Shown here piece after piece: positions 26,545 to 37,380 of a stretch of 64,000 nt of DNA (its first letter is position 1; each line of letters starts with the position of its first letter). The position numbers and the translations under genes were made by a program. Origin of the DNA: Bacillus sp. SM2101 (lineage in GTDB: Bacteria > Bacillota > Bacilli > Bacillales > SM2101); assembly GCF_018588585.1 (NCBI RefSeq), contig NZ_JAEUFG010000010.1, forward strand, positions 62,001-126,000. Reading direction: 5' to 3'. The notes beneath the pieces were generated by a model. It did no database searches, was not told the DNA's origin, and worked only from the letters and a program-made list of their open reading frames with translations.

Positions 26545-27459
26545 GTGTCACAAATGAATAGTATGCCTGAACCGACTAGAGAACAGCTATTGAACCCCAT
26601 TCTTAACGAAAAGCCGGATACGTATACAAAAATTTTCGCTCGAAAATTTTTGAAAAATAAACTCGCAGTATTTGGGGCAGTTGTGCTTACGATCATCATA
26701 CTTGCAGCAATATTTGCACCACTTTTAACACCATATTCCCCAAATGAACAAAGCTTAATAGATAAGCTTAAACCACCGAGTAGCGAGAATCTATTAGGGA
26801 CTGATAAATTTGGCAGGGATATATTTACTAGATTATTGTATGGAGGTAGAGTTTCATTACTTGTTGGCTTTTCATCAATTGCAGGGGCAATAACAATTGG
26901 AACTTTCATAGGAGCGATTGCTGGCTATTTTGGTAGACGTATTGATTCATTTCTTATGAGGTTTGTCGATATACTTCTTTCAATTCCTACGATTTTCTTA
27001 TTAATTACTTTGGTTACGATCTTTCAACCAGGTGTAGATAAATTAATCCTCATATTTATTTTTACAGGGTGGATGACCACTGCACGTTTAGTAAGAGGTG
27101 AGTTTCTTTCGCTAAGAACTCGTGAATTTGTACTTTCTGCTAAAACGATTGGTGCAAAATCGTGGACTATTATCTTTTCGCATATATTACCTAACGCATT
27201 AGGGCCAATTATTGTTGTGGCAACTTTAAACATTGGCCAGGTTATATTAATCGAAGCAGCATTAAGCTACTTGGGCTTGGGGATACAACCTCCGAAGCCG
27301 AGCTGGGGTAATATGCTACAAGATGCCCAAAACTATACGATCATGTTAAAAGCATGGTGGTATCCATTATTTCCTGGGTTAATGATTCTAATAACAGTAT
27401 TATGTTTTAATTTTGTAGGAGATGGATTACGAGATGCCTTCGATCCAAAAAACGAATAA
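26545..27459 (+). CDS. oligopeptide ABC transporter permease (DppC/OppC type)
   Basis: A 304-residue second permease: an N-terminal cytoplasmic arm, six predicted helices, [20 protein letters not shown] after the first helix, and the EAA-type loop [20 protein letters not shown]. The GTG start at 26545 is well placed behind AGGGGGG. It closes the operon and is followed by a terminator. Confidence 0.92.
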   Translation: MSQMNSMPEPTREQLLNPILNEKPDTYTKIFARKFLKNKLAVFGAVVLTIIILAAIFAPLLTPYSPNEQSLIDKLKPPSSENLLGTDKFGRDIFTRLLYGGRVSLLVGFSSIAGAITIGTFIGAIAGYFGRRIDSFLMRFVDILLSIPTIFLLITLVTIFQPGVDKLILIFIFTGWMTTARLVRGEFLSLRTREFVLSAKTIGAKSWTIIFSHILPNALGPIIVVATLNIGQVILIEAALSYLGLGIQPPKPSWGNMLQDAQNYTIMLKAWWYPLFPGLMILITVLCFNFVGDGLRDAFDPKNE

Positions 27460-27461
27460 AT

Positions 27462-27492
27462 AAAAGCCAAGGTGATGTACCTGGCTTTTTTT
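27462..27492 (+). terminator. terminator of the oligopeptide transporter operon
   Basis: Stem AAAGCCAAGGT / ACCTGGCTTT (one-base bulge) followed by T residues. Confidence 0.75.
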
Positions 27493-27877
27493 AGTTCTAT
27501 ACAAAGTAATACACTTAAGCTCTGTTGCTTCTATATGATGAAATGGATGAACTATTGACAAAGAGGTGAAGAATTGACGACTAGTTTTACTAGCAAATGA
27601 AGATATTCACTAAGTGCACTGTATTTTTTGAAGGTTATTATAGTCGTTGTGTTCTAAGAAACAAACAAAGCATGGACTTAGTACCTTTTCTTATTAAAGG
27701 CGATGACAATCGCATAAAAACACCTCAAGTTGTTCACATTAAATTCATTAACAAAGTTTATGAAAGCTGTCTTCGTATTTATTATTGCTAATTAGCTAAC
27801 TAACTCCCTTGATAGCTTTTCATCTCTCTAAAGGGTGAAAGTTGTAAAGGTGTATCTTACAGTTCTAAAGTATACGA

Positions 27878-28043
27878 AAGATTGTGTTCGCATTGAATGT
27901 TGCTTTGCGTTCTAATATATAAGTATGTATTCTTTTTACGTTCTTGGCATCTTATCTATTTTTACAATTGTTGAGGTGTTATAAAACTCATCTAACTGTC
28001 CGCCTTTAATAAAAATAGCAACAAAGTTTACGAAAAGAGCCTT
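27878..28043 (+). repeat. 165-bp dispersed element, copy 6 (type 1)
   Basis: Left end TTCGCATTGAATGTTGCTTT then GCGTTCTAATATATAAG; centre CTTGGCATCTTATCTATTTT and ACAATTGTTGAGG; right end AGCAACAAAGTTTACGAAAA + GAGCCTT. One of the best-preserved copies. Confidence 0.85.
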
Positions 28044-28154
28044 ATGAAAATAACTAATTAAAAATAATCTTAATTCTTGAATTGATTAATTTCTTAGAAC
28101 AGTACTTATATTGTTATAACATTTATACTTCGTAAAATGAGGTGTGTTAATACC

Positions 28155-28940
28155 GTGCGAACTCATATTATATCAGAACTAGAACAAATAGAGAGGGAGG
28201 AACAAGTTAAAATAATTTTTGCTTGTGAAGCAGGCAGCAGGGCGTGGGGGCTTCATTCGAATGATAGTGATTTCGATGTGAGGTTTTTTTATATTCATCA
28301 TACAGACTGGTATTTGTCCATTGAACATAAGAGGGATGTCATAAGCAAGCCTGTATCCGATTTATTAGATATTAGTGGATGGGATATTCGTAAGGCATTA
28401 CAGCTTTACAAAAAATCAAATCCTTCCATATTTGAGTGGTTACAATCATCGATTGTTTATGCTGAACATGACCAAGTAATGAAAGGTTTTCGAAAAATGA
28501 TTTCATATGCATTTTCTGAAAAAAAATGCATGTATCATTATTTACATATGGCTAAAAGAAATTATCATAACATATTGTCCAAAGAAAGTGTCACTGCAAA
28601 ACAATATCTTCAAATTATACAACCTCTTTTATGCTGTAAGTGGATCGAAATGCATCACTCACCACCACCTGTCCAATTTCAAAAGATGATGTATGCGACA
28701 ATTTCAAAAGAAGGTTTAATTGAAGAAATAGCTAAATTAATTAATATGAAGCGAAAAGATGTCATTAGTAGAGGGGATTCCAAAACGCTCGTACAATGTA
28801 TTGAACAACTATTAATTACAATTGAAAGAGTTGTTCATAACCAACCAGCTTCGAAATGTGAAAAGTATGAACCGTTTAACCAGATTTTTCTCAATGCACT
28901 TCAAGAATTTTGGGGATATGATAAAAATAACTCTTTTTAA
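28155..28940 (+). CDS. YcgL-type nucleotidyltransferase (RlaP, DNA polymerase beta superfamily)
   Basis: A protein of about 261 residues of the YcgL/RlaP group. The nucleotidyltransferase motif is visible near the N-terminus: ACEAGSRAWGLHSNDSDFDV, that is GS-x9-D-x-D, the metal-binding aspartates. The remainder is helical with WDIRKALQLYKKSNPSIFEWL. GTG 28155 is chosen because GAGGTG lies 10 bases before it; ATG 28137, which overlaps that site, would add six residues. The substrate is unknown; homologues are linked to RNA or small-molecule nucleotidylation. It stands alone between two copies of the dispersed element. Confidence 0.82.
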   Translation: MRTHIISELEQIEREEQVKIIFACEAGSRAWGLHSNDSDFDVRFFYIHHTDWYLSIEHKRDVISKPVSDLLDISGWDIRKALQLYKKSNPSIFEWLQSSIVYAEHDQVMKGFRKMISYAFSEKKCMYHYLHMAKRNYHNILSKESVTAKQYLQIIQPLLCCKWIEMHHSPPPVQFQKMMYATISKEGLIEEIAKLINMKRKDVISRGDSKTLVQCIEQLLITIERVVHNQPASKCEKYEPFNQIFLNALQEFWGYDKNNSF

Positions 28941-28959
28941 CTATGTTGTTATTTTAATT

Positions 28960-29125
28960 AGGCTGTTTTCGCAATGATTGTTGCTTGTCGTTCTAAGATA
29001 TAACACGGATACAACAATAGTTTCGTTGCATCTTTTCTTCTACAATATAAAGATAATTATACAAGACTTCTTTTTACTGTCGTAATTTTGTATAAATAAC
29101 AACAAAGTTTACGAAAAGAGCCTTT
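28960..29125 (+). repeat. 165-bp dispersed element, copy 7 (type 2)
   Basis: Left end AGGCTGTTTTCGCAATGATT then GTTGCTTGTCGTTCTAAGA; centre GGATACAACAATAGTTTCGT; right end AACAACAAAGTTTACGAAAA + GAGCCTTT. Well preserved; together with copy 6 it brackets the YcgL-type gene. Confidence 0.85.
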
Positions 29126-29326
29126 AACTAAAAAGGGACAGATAACTAGTGGTTTTATACTTTTTTCATCATTATATAGTGTTGGAAAATATACAGGCAT
29201 CGTGAAAGCAGCCTTGTTAAAGTGATTAATGACATGCATTGGCTAACAACCTGCTATGGTGGTTATCTTATTGTAAATAAAGTAAAATAATAAATAGTAT
29301 ACAAGATTACTGGGAGGGGAGATTTT

Positions 29327-32300
29327 ATGTCTCTTCGTTTTGTTATTGGAAGAAGTGGTTCTGGAAAGACACAGACATGTATAAATGAGATTCATCAACT
29401 GTTGATTAACGATCCAATGGGAGATCCGATCATTTACTTAGTACCGGATCAAATGACGTTTCAATCGGAGTATGAATTAATTAATAGACCAGGGATAAAA
29501 GGCATGATTCGTGCTCAAGTGTATAGTTTTTCAAGACTTGCATGGCGTGTACTTCAAGAGACGGGGGGAATTAGTAGATACCATTTATCGACTGTAGGTG
29601 TATCAATGCTGCTTAGAAAGATCATTGAGCATAGGAAGAGCGAACTGAAGGTGTTCTCAAAGGCAGCAGAAAAATCAGGCTTTATTACTCATGTTGAAGG
29701 AATGCTCACAGAGTTAAAGCGTTATTGTATAGATGCAAATGAACTTAAACAAACTCATGAACAGTTGATTCTAAAGGAAGATCAACCTAATAAACAAGTA
29801 CTAGCTGACAAATTATACGATTTACAAATGATTTATCAAGATTTAGAAGCGCATCTATTAATGAAATATATTGATTCAGAAGATTATTTGAGGCTATTAG
29901 CTGAAAAAATGGCACAATCATCTTACTTACAAAATGCGCATATTTATGTGGATGGTTTTCATAACTATACACCCCAAGAGCTCGATGTCCTAGTGCAAAT
30001 GATGAAAACAAGTAAGCGGGTTTCTATTACATTGACTACAGATGAACAATATGACGACTACCCACCTCACGATTTACATCTATTTAGAATGACAGGGAGG
30101 ACATATCAAACCATTACTCGATTAGCAAAAGAGGCTTCCATCGACATTGAGTCACCTGTTCGCTTGGTCGAAAATATGAGACATGCTTTACAACCTTCAT
30201 TACATCATTTAGAGCAATCGCTTGAGTCTCGGCCTTCTATACCATTTCAACAACGTTCAAATATTACATTATATCAAGCTGTTAATCGTCGAGCAGAGGT
30301 GGAAGGCGTCGCTAGAGAAATAACTAGACTCGTAAGAGATGAGGGGTATCGTTATCGTGATATAGCGCTCTTCATTCGTAATTCAAATGATTATTATGAT
30401 TTACTAGATACGGTATTCACAGATCACCACATCCCATTTTTTATTGATCAAAAACGTTCAATGCTCCATCATCCGTTGATTGAATTAATTCGCTCGAGCT
30501 TAGAGGTAGTGACAGCTAATTGGCGCTATGATGCAGTATTTCGGTGTGTAAAAACAGATTTATTATTTCCTCAGGATTCCAATATCAATGCGTTGCGTGA
30601 AGAAATGGACTATCTAGAAAACTATGTGTTAGCATACGGAATTCATGGGGATAAATGGACGAATAAGAAGCGTTGGGAGTATCGCCGTTTTCAGGGACTG
30701 GATTTAGATTCATATGTGAAGACGGATGAAGATGTATTATTTGAAAATAGAGTAAATGATTTACGTAATTTGATTGTACCATCGTTAAATAGCCTGCAAA
30801 AAAGACTTACCAAAGCGAAATGTGGTCGAGAGATGTGTGAAGCAATTTATACCTTTTTAGAAGAGCTTCACATTCCTGCTAAGCTTACAAAGATGAGAGA
30901 TGAAGCTGAAGCTGACGGTCATTTAGTAGAGGGTAGTGAACATAGTCAGGTTTGGAAGGCTGTAATAGATTTACTTGACCAGTATGTAGAGGTATTAGGG
31001 GAAGAGGCATTACCATTACATGTATTTACGAATATTATCGAGACTGGATTAGAAAGTATGCAGTTTGCTCTAGTGCCACCAGCGATAGACCAGGTCCTCA
31101 TCGCACATTTTGATCGTTCTCGCTATATTAATATTAAAGGGTCATTTATTCTTGGGGTAAATGAAGGTGTCATCCCTTTAAAGCCTACAGATGAGGGTGT
31201 TTTATCAGAGGTTGAAAGAGGAATGCTTCATGAAATAGGAGTAGAGCTAGCCCCTGGTGGTCGGGAACAGCTCTTAGACGAATCTTTTCAAATATATATG
31301 GCATTGTCATCTCCAAATGAATATTTGTACATCTCCTATCCTTTGGCGAATGATGAAGGGAAATCACTCATCCCTTCCAGTTTAATTAATAGAATAAAGG
31401 ATTTATATCCAGAGTTAGAAGAAGAAGTGCTTGTGGGTGATACGAGTGAGCTAACAACTGCTGAAGAGCAGCTAGCTTTTGTAACTAGTCCAACAGTCAC
31501 GCTATCTCATGTTGCTACTCAATTACAAGCATGGAAGAAAGGATATCCTGTAGAACCACTTTGGTGGGATGTATACAACTTTATTGTTAGTGATGCTTAC
31601 TGGAAAACAAGAGGAAATAGAGTATTTCAAAGTCTTTTTTATGAGAACAAAGAACAGCCATTAAAGATTGAAACTACGAAAAAGCTCTATGGTGACACGA
31701 TTAAAGCAAGCGTATCTCGAATGGAACGTTTCAAAGGTTGCCCGTTTTCGCACTTTGCCTCACACGGTTTAAAATTGAAGGAGAGGCAGTTATTTCGTTT
31801 AGAGGCACCTGATATAGGTCAATTATTTCATTCAGCGTTAAAAATGATTTCTGATAAGCTTCGAAATCAACACGTAGATTGGTCAGAGTTGTCACAAGAG
31901 CAATGTCAGCTGTTAGCTATTGAAGCTGTCGAAAAACTAGCTCCTCGATTACAAAATGAAATTTTATTGAGTTCGAATCGACATCATTATGTGAAGCGTA
32001 AATTGCAGCATGTACTCATTCGTGCTTCGGTCGTTTTAAGTGAGCACGCAAGAGCAAGTGGATTTACACCAGTTGGCTTAGAACTACCATTTGGAGCAGG
32101 TGAAGAATTGCCTGCTATTACGTTTCAGTTACCGAATGAAACAAAAATGGAATTAGTCGGAAGGATTGACCGTGTTGATAAAGCGGTTGGTTCACAAGGA
32201 GTATTACTCCGAATAGTCGATTATAAATCCAGTGCAAAGGAGTTAAATTTAGCTGAAGTTTATTATGGTTTAGCTCTACAAATGCTCACATATTTAGATA

Positions 32301-32833
32301 TAGTTATTACCCATTCAACAAAGTGGATAGGACAGCAAGCGAACCCGGCTGGGGTTCTTTACTTTCATGTTCATAATCCAATGCTTCAAACAAAAGGTAA
32401 GCTAGCTGCAAATGATATTGAGAAAGAGTTATTGAAACAATTTAAAATGAAGGGCTTGCTTCTTGGGGATGAAGAGTCCATACGTTTAATGGATCAATCG
32501 TTAGAAGTTGGTCGTTCCGATATTGTAAGTGCTGGTATTAAAAAGGGTGGTGGCTTCTATGCTGGTTCATCAATAGCTTCAGCAGAGGAGTTCTCAAACT
32601 TACGTAAACATGTGAAAAACATATTTACTGATATAGGAACACATATTATGGACGGAGATGTATCAATTTCGCCTTATAAGTTAAAGGAGAAAACCCCTTG
32701 TACATTTTGTTCTTATAAACCGTTCTGCCAATTTGATGAGTCATTTAAAGAAAATAAATATCGAATATTATCAGATGAAAAAGATCATCGGATTTTAGAA
32801 AAAATTAGTAAGGAGGTTGAAGAGAATGACTAA
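29327..32833 (+). CDS. addB: ATP-dependent helicase/nuclease subunit B
   Basis: A 1168-residue AddB. Residues of about 7-14 are a Walker A (GRSGSGKT) in a UvrD-like N-terminal domain. The C-terminal RecB-like nuclease domain has LRIVDYKSSAKEL, and the iron-sulfur staple cysteines are in FKGCPFSHFA and CTFCSYKPFC. With AddA it processes double-strand breaks to start recombination, stopping at Chi. Length and order match Bacillus. It overlaps addA by 8 bp. Confidence 0.96.
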   Translation: MSLRFVIGRSGSGKTQTCINEIHQLLINDPMGDPIIYLVPDQMTFQSEYELINRPGIKGMIRAQVYSFSRLAWRVLQETGGISRYHLSTVGVSMLLRKIIEHRKSELKVFSKAAEKSGFITHVEGMLTELKRYCIDANELKQTHEQLILKEDQPNKQVLADKLYDLQMIYQDLEAHLLMKYIDSEDYLRLLAEKMAQSSYLQNAHIYVDGFHNYTPQELDVLVQMMKTSKRVSITLTTDEQYDDYPPHDLHLFRMTGRTYQTITRLAKEASIDIESPVRLVENMRHALQPSLHHLEQSLESRPSIPFQQRSNITLYQAVNRRAEVEGVAREITRLVRDEGYRYRDIALFIRNSNDYYDLLDTVFTDHHIPFFIDQKRSMLHHPLIELIRSSLEVVTANWRYDAVFRCVKTDLLFPQDSNINALREEMDYLENYVLAYGIHGDKWTNKKRWEYRRFQGLDLDSYVKTDEDVLFENRVNDLRNLIVPSLNSLQKRLTKAKCGREMCEAIYTFLEELHIPAKLTKMRDEAEADGHLVEGSEHSQVWKAVIDLLDQYVEVLGEEALPLHVFTNIIETGLESMQFALVPPAIDQVLIAHFDRSRYINIKGSFILGVNEGVIPLKPTDEGVLSEVERGMLHEIGVELAPGGREQLLDESFQIYMALSSPNEYLYISYPLANDEGKSLIPSSLINRIKDLYPELEEEVLVGDTSELTTAEEQLAFVTSPTVTLSHVATQLQAWKKGYPVEPLWWDVYNFIVSDAYWKTRGNRVFQSLFYENKEQPLKIETTKKLYGDTIKASVSRMERFKGCPFSHFASHGLKLKERQLFRLEAPDIGQLFHSALKMISDKLRNQHVDWSELSQEQCQLLAIEAVEKLAPRLQNEILLSSNRHHYVKRKLQHVLIRASVVLSEHARASGFTPVGLELPFGAGEELPAITFQLPNETKMELVGRIDRVDKAVGSQGVLLRIVDYKSSAKELNLAEVYYGLALQMLTYLDIVITHSTKWIGQQANPAGVLYFHVHNPMLQTKGKLAANDIEKELLKQFKMKGLLLGDEESIRLMDQSLEVGRSDIVSAGIKKGGGFYAGSSIASAEEFSNLRKHVKNIFTDIGTHIMDGDVSISPYKLKEKTPCTFCSYKPFCQFDESFKENKYRILSDEKDHRILEKISKEVEEND

Positions 32834-35800
32834 TAATCTCCCTCCAAAACCAACTGAAAGTCAATGGACAGATGAGCAGTGGCAAGCAATTGTTGCGAAA
32901 GGACAAAGTACATTGGTTGCTGCTGCGGCGGGATCTGGTAAAACAGCAGTATTAGTTGAAAGGATCATAAAAAAAATCACTGCTATTGAAGACCCGATTG
33001 ATGTTGATCGATTACTCGTTGTGACATTTACAAATGCATCAGCCGCTGAGATGCGTAGTAGGATCGGTGAAGCTATTGAGCAGGCGATTAAGGAAGATCC
33101 TAGTTCACTTCACTTACGAAAACAACTAAGCTTGTTAAATCGTGCATCTATATCAACATTACACTCATTTTGTTTAGAAGTGATTCGTAAATACTATTAC
33201 TTAATTGATATTGATCCAAGCTTTCGCATTGCTGATGAAGTGGAAGGCGAGCTCATAAGAGAAGAAGTTATTGAGGATATGTTTGAAGAGTATTACGGGA
33301 TGGAAAACAATGACCAATTTTTTCAATTAGTCGATTGTTATTCAAATGATCGAAATGATGCTGATGTGCAAGTATTAATAAAAAAAATGTATGATTTTTC
33401 TCGGTCACACCCATCACCTAATGATTGGCTAAACTCAGTCATTAAAATGTACGAGATTACAGAAAATACCTCTATCGAAGACTTGCCATATTATAACTAT
33501 TTATTAGCAGATATTAATATACAGCTTGAAGGTGCAAGAGGTTTACTAGAACAAGCGTTAACAATTACAAAACAACCGTCAGGGCCTGCACCTAGAGCAA
33601 CAAATATTGAAGATGACTTAGAGCAGCTTAATCGCATTGATCGTGCTAAGAATCGTTCGTGGAATGAACTATATGAAGAAATGCAAGGTTTATCGTTTTC
33701 TCGAGCAAAAGTTTGTCGTGGTGATCAGTTTGATGAGATACTCATAGAAAAAGTGACAAAGCTTCGAAAGAAAGCTAGAGATATCATTGAAAAACTTCAT
33801 GATGAATTGTTTAGACGTAAGCAAGAATTGTTATTAAATGATATACGAGAAATGGAGCCTACGGTAAAAACGCTCGTTACTTTAGTTAAAGAATTTGCAA
33901 TAAGATTTGAGAGTGTCAAACAAGGAAAAGGCCTTGTAGATTTTGCAGATTTAGAACATTATTGTTTGCAAATTTTACGGAAAACAAACAGTGCTGTCGA
34001 AGAATTCATACCATCTGAAGCTGCTCTCGACTATCGTGAGCAATTTCAAGAGGTTTTAGTGGATGAATACCAAGATACTAACATGGTCCAAGAATCAATT
34101 ATTCAATTTGTTACAACGAATCAAGAACATGTCGGTAACTTGTTTATGGTAGGTGATGTGAAGCAATCCATTTATCGCTTCCGCCTTGCGGAACCGTTAC
34201 TATTTTTAAGTAAATACAAACGGTTCAGTACGGTAGGGAAAGAAAGTGGTCTACGAATCGATTTAGCAAAAAATTTCCGAAGTCGTTCAGAAGTATTAAA
34301 TGCAACAAATTATATATTTAAGCAATTGATGAATGAATCTGTAGGTGAAATTGATTATAACAGTGATGCAGAATTAAAGCTAGGTGCACTTGACTATCCA
34401 TCAAATGATAAAATGGATACAGAATTTACGTTAATTGAGAAAGATCAAGACGATGGGGAAGGACCAACACATCTTAGCACCAAAGAAGAAGGTGTTCATT
34501 CTTTTGATCCGGTTGAATTAGAGACAGCCCAGTTAGAAGCACGTTTTATGGCTAGTAAAATTAAGGAACTTATTAATGAGCCATTTGAAGTGTTTGATCG
34601 CAAGAAAAAAATGAACCGTCGTGTTGCATACAGAGATATCGTTATTTTACTTCGTTCAATGACATGGGCGCCTCAAATTATGGAAGAGTTTAAGCAACAA
34701 GGCATTCCAATATACGCGAATTTATCAACAGGTTATTTTGAAGCGACAGAAGTTGCAATTATGCTATCCTTGCTTAAAGTGATCGATAATCCTTTGCAAG
34801 ATATTCCACTCGCGTCTGTGCTTCGTTCACCAATCGTTCAACTGAATGGGGAGGAACTAGCAAATATTCGCTTGAAAAAGAAAAAAGGTACTTATTATGA
34901 AGCATTAACAAGCTTTTTGAAGGGTGCACCTGAAGAATATGAAAAAGAGTTACATGAGAAGATAAGTAATTTTTATGAAAGTCTTCAAACATGGCGCATG
35001 AAAGCGAGAAATGGGTCACTCTCTGATCTTATATGGAAAATATACAGAGAAACACAGTATTATGATTATGTAGGTGGTTTACCTGGTGGAAAACAACGTC
35101 AAGCAAATTTACGGGCATTGTACGATAGGGCAAGGCAATATGAAGCAACCTCTTTTCGAGGATTGTTCCGATTTTTACGATTTATTGATCGTATGCAAGA
35201 CCGTGGAGACGATCTCGGTACGGCAAGAGCTATTGGGGAACAAGAGGATGTTGTTCGTTTAATGACCGTTCACAGTAGTAAAGGTTTGGAGTTTCCAATT
35301 GTTTTTGTAAGTGGCTTGTCAAGACAATTTAATAGACAAGATTTAAACAAATCGTATTTGTTAGATAAAAATTTGGGGTTTGCTTCAAAATATATTAACC
35401 CTTCGCTTAGGATTAGCTATCCGACTCTTCCGCAATTAACATTAAAAATGAAAATGAAAATGGAACTAATTGCTGAAGAAATGAGAGTTTTATATGTCGC
35501 GTTAACACGAGCCAAGGAAAAGTTATTCTTGGTCGGCACTGTGAAACAAGCATCAAAGGTGATTAATGAATGGCAAGGTCAACTTTTAAATCACCAATGG
35601 TTACTTTCAGATTATGATAGGGTATATGCAAAATCATATTTAGATTGGCTTGGACCTACACTGGTACGTCACCGACATAATGAAGCTTTACGAAATGACG
35701 AAAACATTGATAAAGTGCCCGAAGAATTAACTGACTATCCTGCAAAGTTTCGGATAGAGATTAAACAATCAACTGATTTTTTAGAACAAGATTTGAACAA

Positions 35801-36599
35801 TCCTATAGAAGATGAACAAATCTTATCAGCAATTCGCAGCGGCCAATCAATAGATTTAGGAAGTTCATATCAGGACCAAATGGTTAACCGTTTAACATGG
35901 GAGTATCCAAACGTAGATGCTACAAAGTATCGATCTAAGCAGGCAGTATCAGAAATAAAGCGTATGCGTGAATCATTAGATGATTTTAGTCATACATCTT
36001 TGTTGGCACAAAAACAGCTACCTATTGCTGAACGTCCATTATTTTTACAAGAAAAATCAATTTCTCCTGCTGAGAGAGGAACAGCGATGCATCTGTTCAT
36101 GCAGCAAATCAAACTACATGAGCCTATAACGATTGAAGGATTGTCAGACCAGCTTGCTAAAATGGTTGTTCATGAGATCATTACAGAAGAGCAATCAACA
36201 GCCATTTCTATAGAACATATCCATGACTTTTTTCAAACTGAGTTGGGAGAACGTCTAGTTCATGCTACGATGGTGAAGAGAGAGTTACCATTTAGCCTTG
36301 CGTTACCAGCGAAGGAAGCTTATCCAAAATGGCAAATACAAGACGAAGAGACTGTTCTTGTTCAAGGAATGATTGATTGTATATTTGAAGATGATCAAGG
36401 AATTGTATTACTAGATTATAAAACTGATACAATTACCGGTCGTTTTACAAATGGGTTTGAAGAAGCTGAACCAATATTAACGAAGCGTTATCGCACTCAA
36501 ATAGATTTATACCGACATGCGCTTGAACAGATATGGCAACGAAAAATAGATGAATGCTACTTATTTTTCTTTGATGGGTCACATCTATTACGCATGTAA
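32826..36599 (+). CDS. addA: ATP-dependent helicase/nuclease subunit A
   Basis: A 1257-residue AddA: UvrD-family helicase (Walker A AAAGSGKTAVLVERI, motif II LVDEYQDTN, motif III VGDVKQSIYRFR, motif V-VI LMTVHSSKGLEFP and LYVALTRAKEKL) and a C-terminal nuclease with GIVLLDYKTDTI. The start is ATG 32826 behind GGAGG, not the TTG at 32817. In B. subtilis sbcD, sbcC and a small gene follow; here a terminator and the convergent gerP operon follow directly. Confidence 0.96.
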   Translation: MTNNLPPKPTESQWTDEQWQAIVAKGQSTLVAAAAGSGKTAVLVERIIKKITAIEDPIDVDRLLVVTFTNASAAEMRSRIGEAIEQAIKEDPSSLHLRKQLSLLNRASISTLHSFCLEVIRKYYYLIDIDPSFRIADEVEGELIREEVIEDMFEEYYGMENNDQFFQLVDCYSNDRNDADVQVLIKKMYDFSRSHPSPNDWLNSVIKMYEITENTSIEDLPYYNYLLADINIQLEGARGLLEQALTITKQPSGPAPRATNIEDDLEQLNRIDRAKNRSWNELYEEMQGLSFSRAKVCRGDQFDEILIEKVTKLRKKARDIIEKLHDELFRRKQELLLNDIREMEPTVKTLVTLVKEFAIRFESVKQGKGLVDFADLEHYCLQILRKTNSAVEEFIPSEAALDYREQFQEVLVDEYQDTNMVQESIIQFVTTNQEHVGNLFMVGDVKQSIYRFRLAEPLLFLSKYKRFSTVGKESGLRIDLAKNFRSRSEVLNATNYIFKQLMNESVGEIDYNSDAELKLGALDYPSNDKMDTEFTLIEKDQDDGEGPTHLSTKEEGVHSFDPVELETAQLEARFMASKIKELINEPFEVFDRKKKMNRRVAYRDIVILLRSMTWAPQIMEEFKQQGIPIYANLSTGYFEATEVAIMLSLLKVIDNPLQDIPLASVLRSPIVQLNGEELANIRLKKKKGTYYEALTSFLKGAPEEYEKELHEKISNFYESLQTWRMKARNGSLSDLIWKIYRETQYYDYVGGLPGGKQRQANLRALYDRARQYEATSFRGLFRFLRFIDRMQDRGDDLGTARAIGEQEDVVRLMTVHSSKGLEFPIVFVSGLSRQFNRQDLNKSYLLDKNLGFASKYINPSLRISYPTLPQLTLKMKMKMELIAEEMRVLYVALTRAKEKLFLVGTVKQASKVINEWQGQLLNHQWLLSDYDRVYAKSYLDWLGPTLVRHRHNEALRNDENIDKVPEELTDYPAKFRIEIKQSTDFLEQDLNNPIEDEQILSAIRSGQSIDLGSSYQDQMVNRLTWEYPNVDATKYRSKQAVSEIKRMRESLDDFSHTSLLAQKQLPIAERPLFLQEKSISPAERGTAMHLFMQQIKLHEPITIEGLSDQLAKMVVHEIITEEQSTAISIEHIHDFFQTELGERLVHATMVKRELPFSLALPAKEAYPKWQIQDEETVLVQGMIDCIFEDDQGIVLLDYKTDTITGRFTNGFEEAEPILTKRYRTQIDLYRHALEQIWQRKIDECYLFFFDGSHLLRM

Positions 36600-36604
36600 A
36601 ATAC

Positions 36605-36642
36605 ATAGCAACTCTTCGTAGAAATTCCGTAAGAGTTGCTAT
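36605..36642. terminator. bidirectional terminator between addA and gerPF
   Basis: Stem ATAGCAACTCTT / AAGAGTTGCTAT. The right arm contains the gerPF stop codon (36639-36641). It serves converging transcripts. Confidence 0.7.
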
Positions 36643-36857
36643 GCATTTGCTGTTTGCGGCTGATCTACTAAATCTGGATCACCAGTGTTTGTAAAGCTAA
36701 TTCCATTTGTTACAATGAAGAAGTTACCTGAAACTGAAGAACCTGAACCAGTATAAGATTTTTCCTGTGTTTTCGGCGATATATAAAAGGAATCTCCAAA
36801 GTTTATCACTCCGCCAGATACAGTGTTAATATTAACGGGTCCAACGATTGAAGGCAT
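36639..36857 (-). CDS. gerPF: spore germination protein GerPF
   Basis: A 72-residue GerPF/GerPA-type protein (PSIVGPVNINTVSGGVINFG, then DSFYISPKTQEKSYTGSGS). GerP proteins make the spore coat permeable to germinants. Last gene of the operon, separated from gerPE by about 135 bp. It resembles GerPA throughout, reflecting their shared origin. Confidence 0.93.
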   Translation of the reverse strand: MPSIVGPVNINTVSGGVINFGDSFYISPKTQEKSYTGSGSSVSGNFFIVTNGISFTNTGDPDLVDQPQTANA

Positions 36858-36992
36858 AGACTACACCCTTTATTAGAGTATCCAAATTAGTTCAACATGT
36901 TGAATGAGTAGTATATCTTCCTTATTTTATTTATGTGTGAATGTATAACTTGTCATTTCAATATTTATGTTATGCATTTCGCTTATAAATGT

Positions 36993-37370
36993 TCATTGAT
37001 TCTCCTCATTACTTTCCAATTGTCGAATGTTCTTCACACGATCAACGGCATCAATTTCATCAATCGAACCTATTTGAGCTAAAGATGAAGCGGCTATCCC
37101 GATGATTCTAATGTTACGTACGTGTATCGTTGGATTTTCGTTGTGAAAAGCAACAGAAACAGGCTCTCGGTCTGGCGGTTTAGGGATAACTTGTGAGTAA
37201 ATTTCGTCTTCGAAATTACCTTCATTTGAAAAAAATAGCGGATATTCTCGTCTAACTGCAAAAACTCTAGCAAGCGGCGTGAAGGACACAGAATCACCAA
37301 TATGAAACACCGAGCTTAATGATACATCAACAATTCTTATTTTGTTAACAACAGATACTCTACGTAGCAT
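36993..37370 (-). CDS. gerPE: spore germination protein GerPE
   Basis: A 125-residue GerPE. The start is taken at the ATG giving LRRVSVVNKIRIVDVSLSSV, preceded by GAGGATAACAAG, 10 bp after gerPD; an upstream ATG would extend it into gerPD without a ribosome site. The SSVFHIGDSVSFTPLARVFAV strand is shared with GerPD. Required for normal coat assembly or permeability in relatives. Confidence 0.92.
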   Translation of the reverse strand: MLRRVSVVNKIRIVDVSLSSVFHIGDSVSFTPLARVFAVRREYPLFFSNEGNFEDEIYSQVIPKPPDREPVSVAFHNENPTIHVRNIRIIGIAASSLAQIGSIDEIDAVDRVKNIRQLESNEENQ

Positions 37371-37380
37371 CTTGTTATCC

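Noticed and set aside
27597..27791. 64-codon ORF on the plus strand
   Set aside because: No ribosome site before the ATG and no family resemblance; lies in AT-rich intergenic DNA next to a dispersed element.
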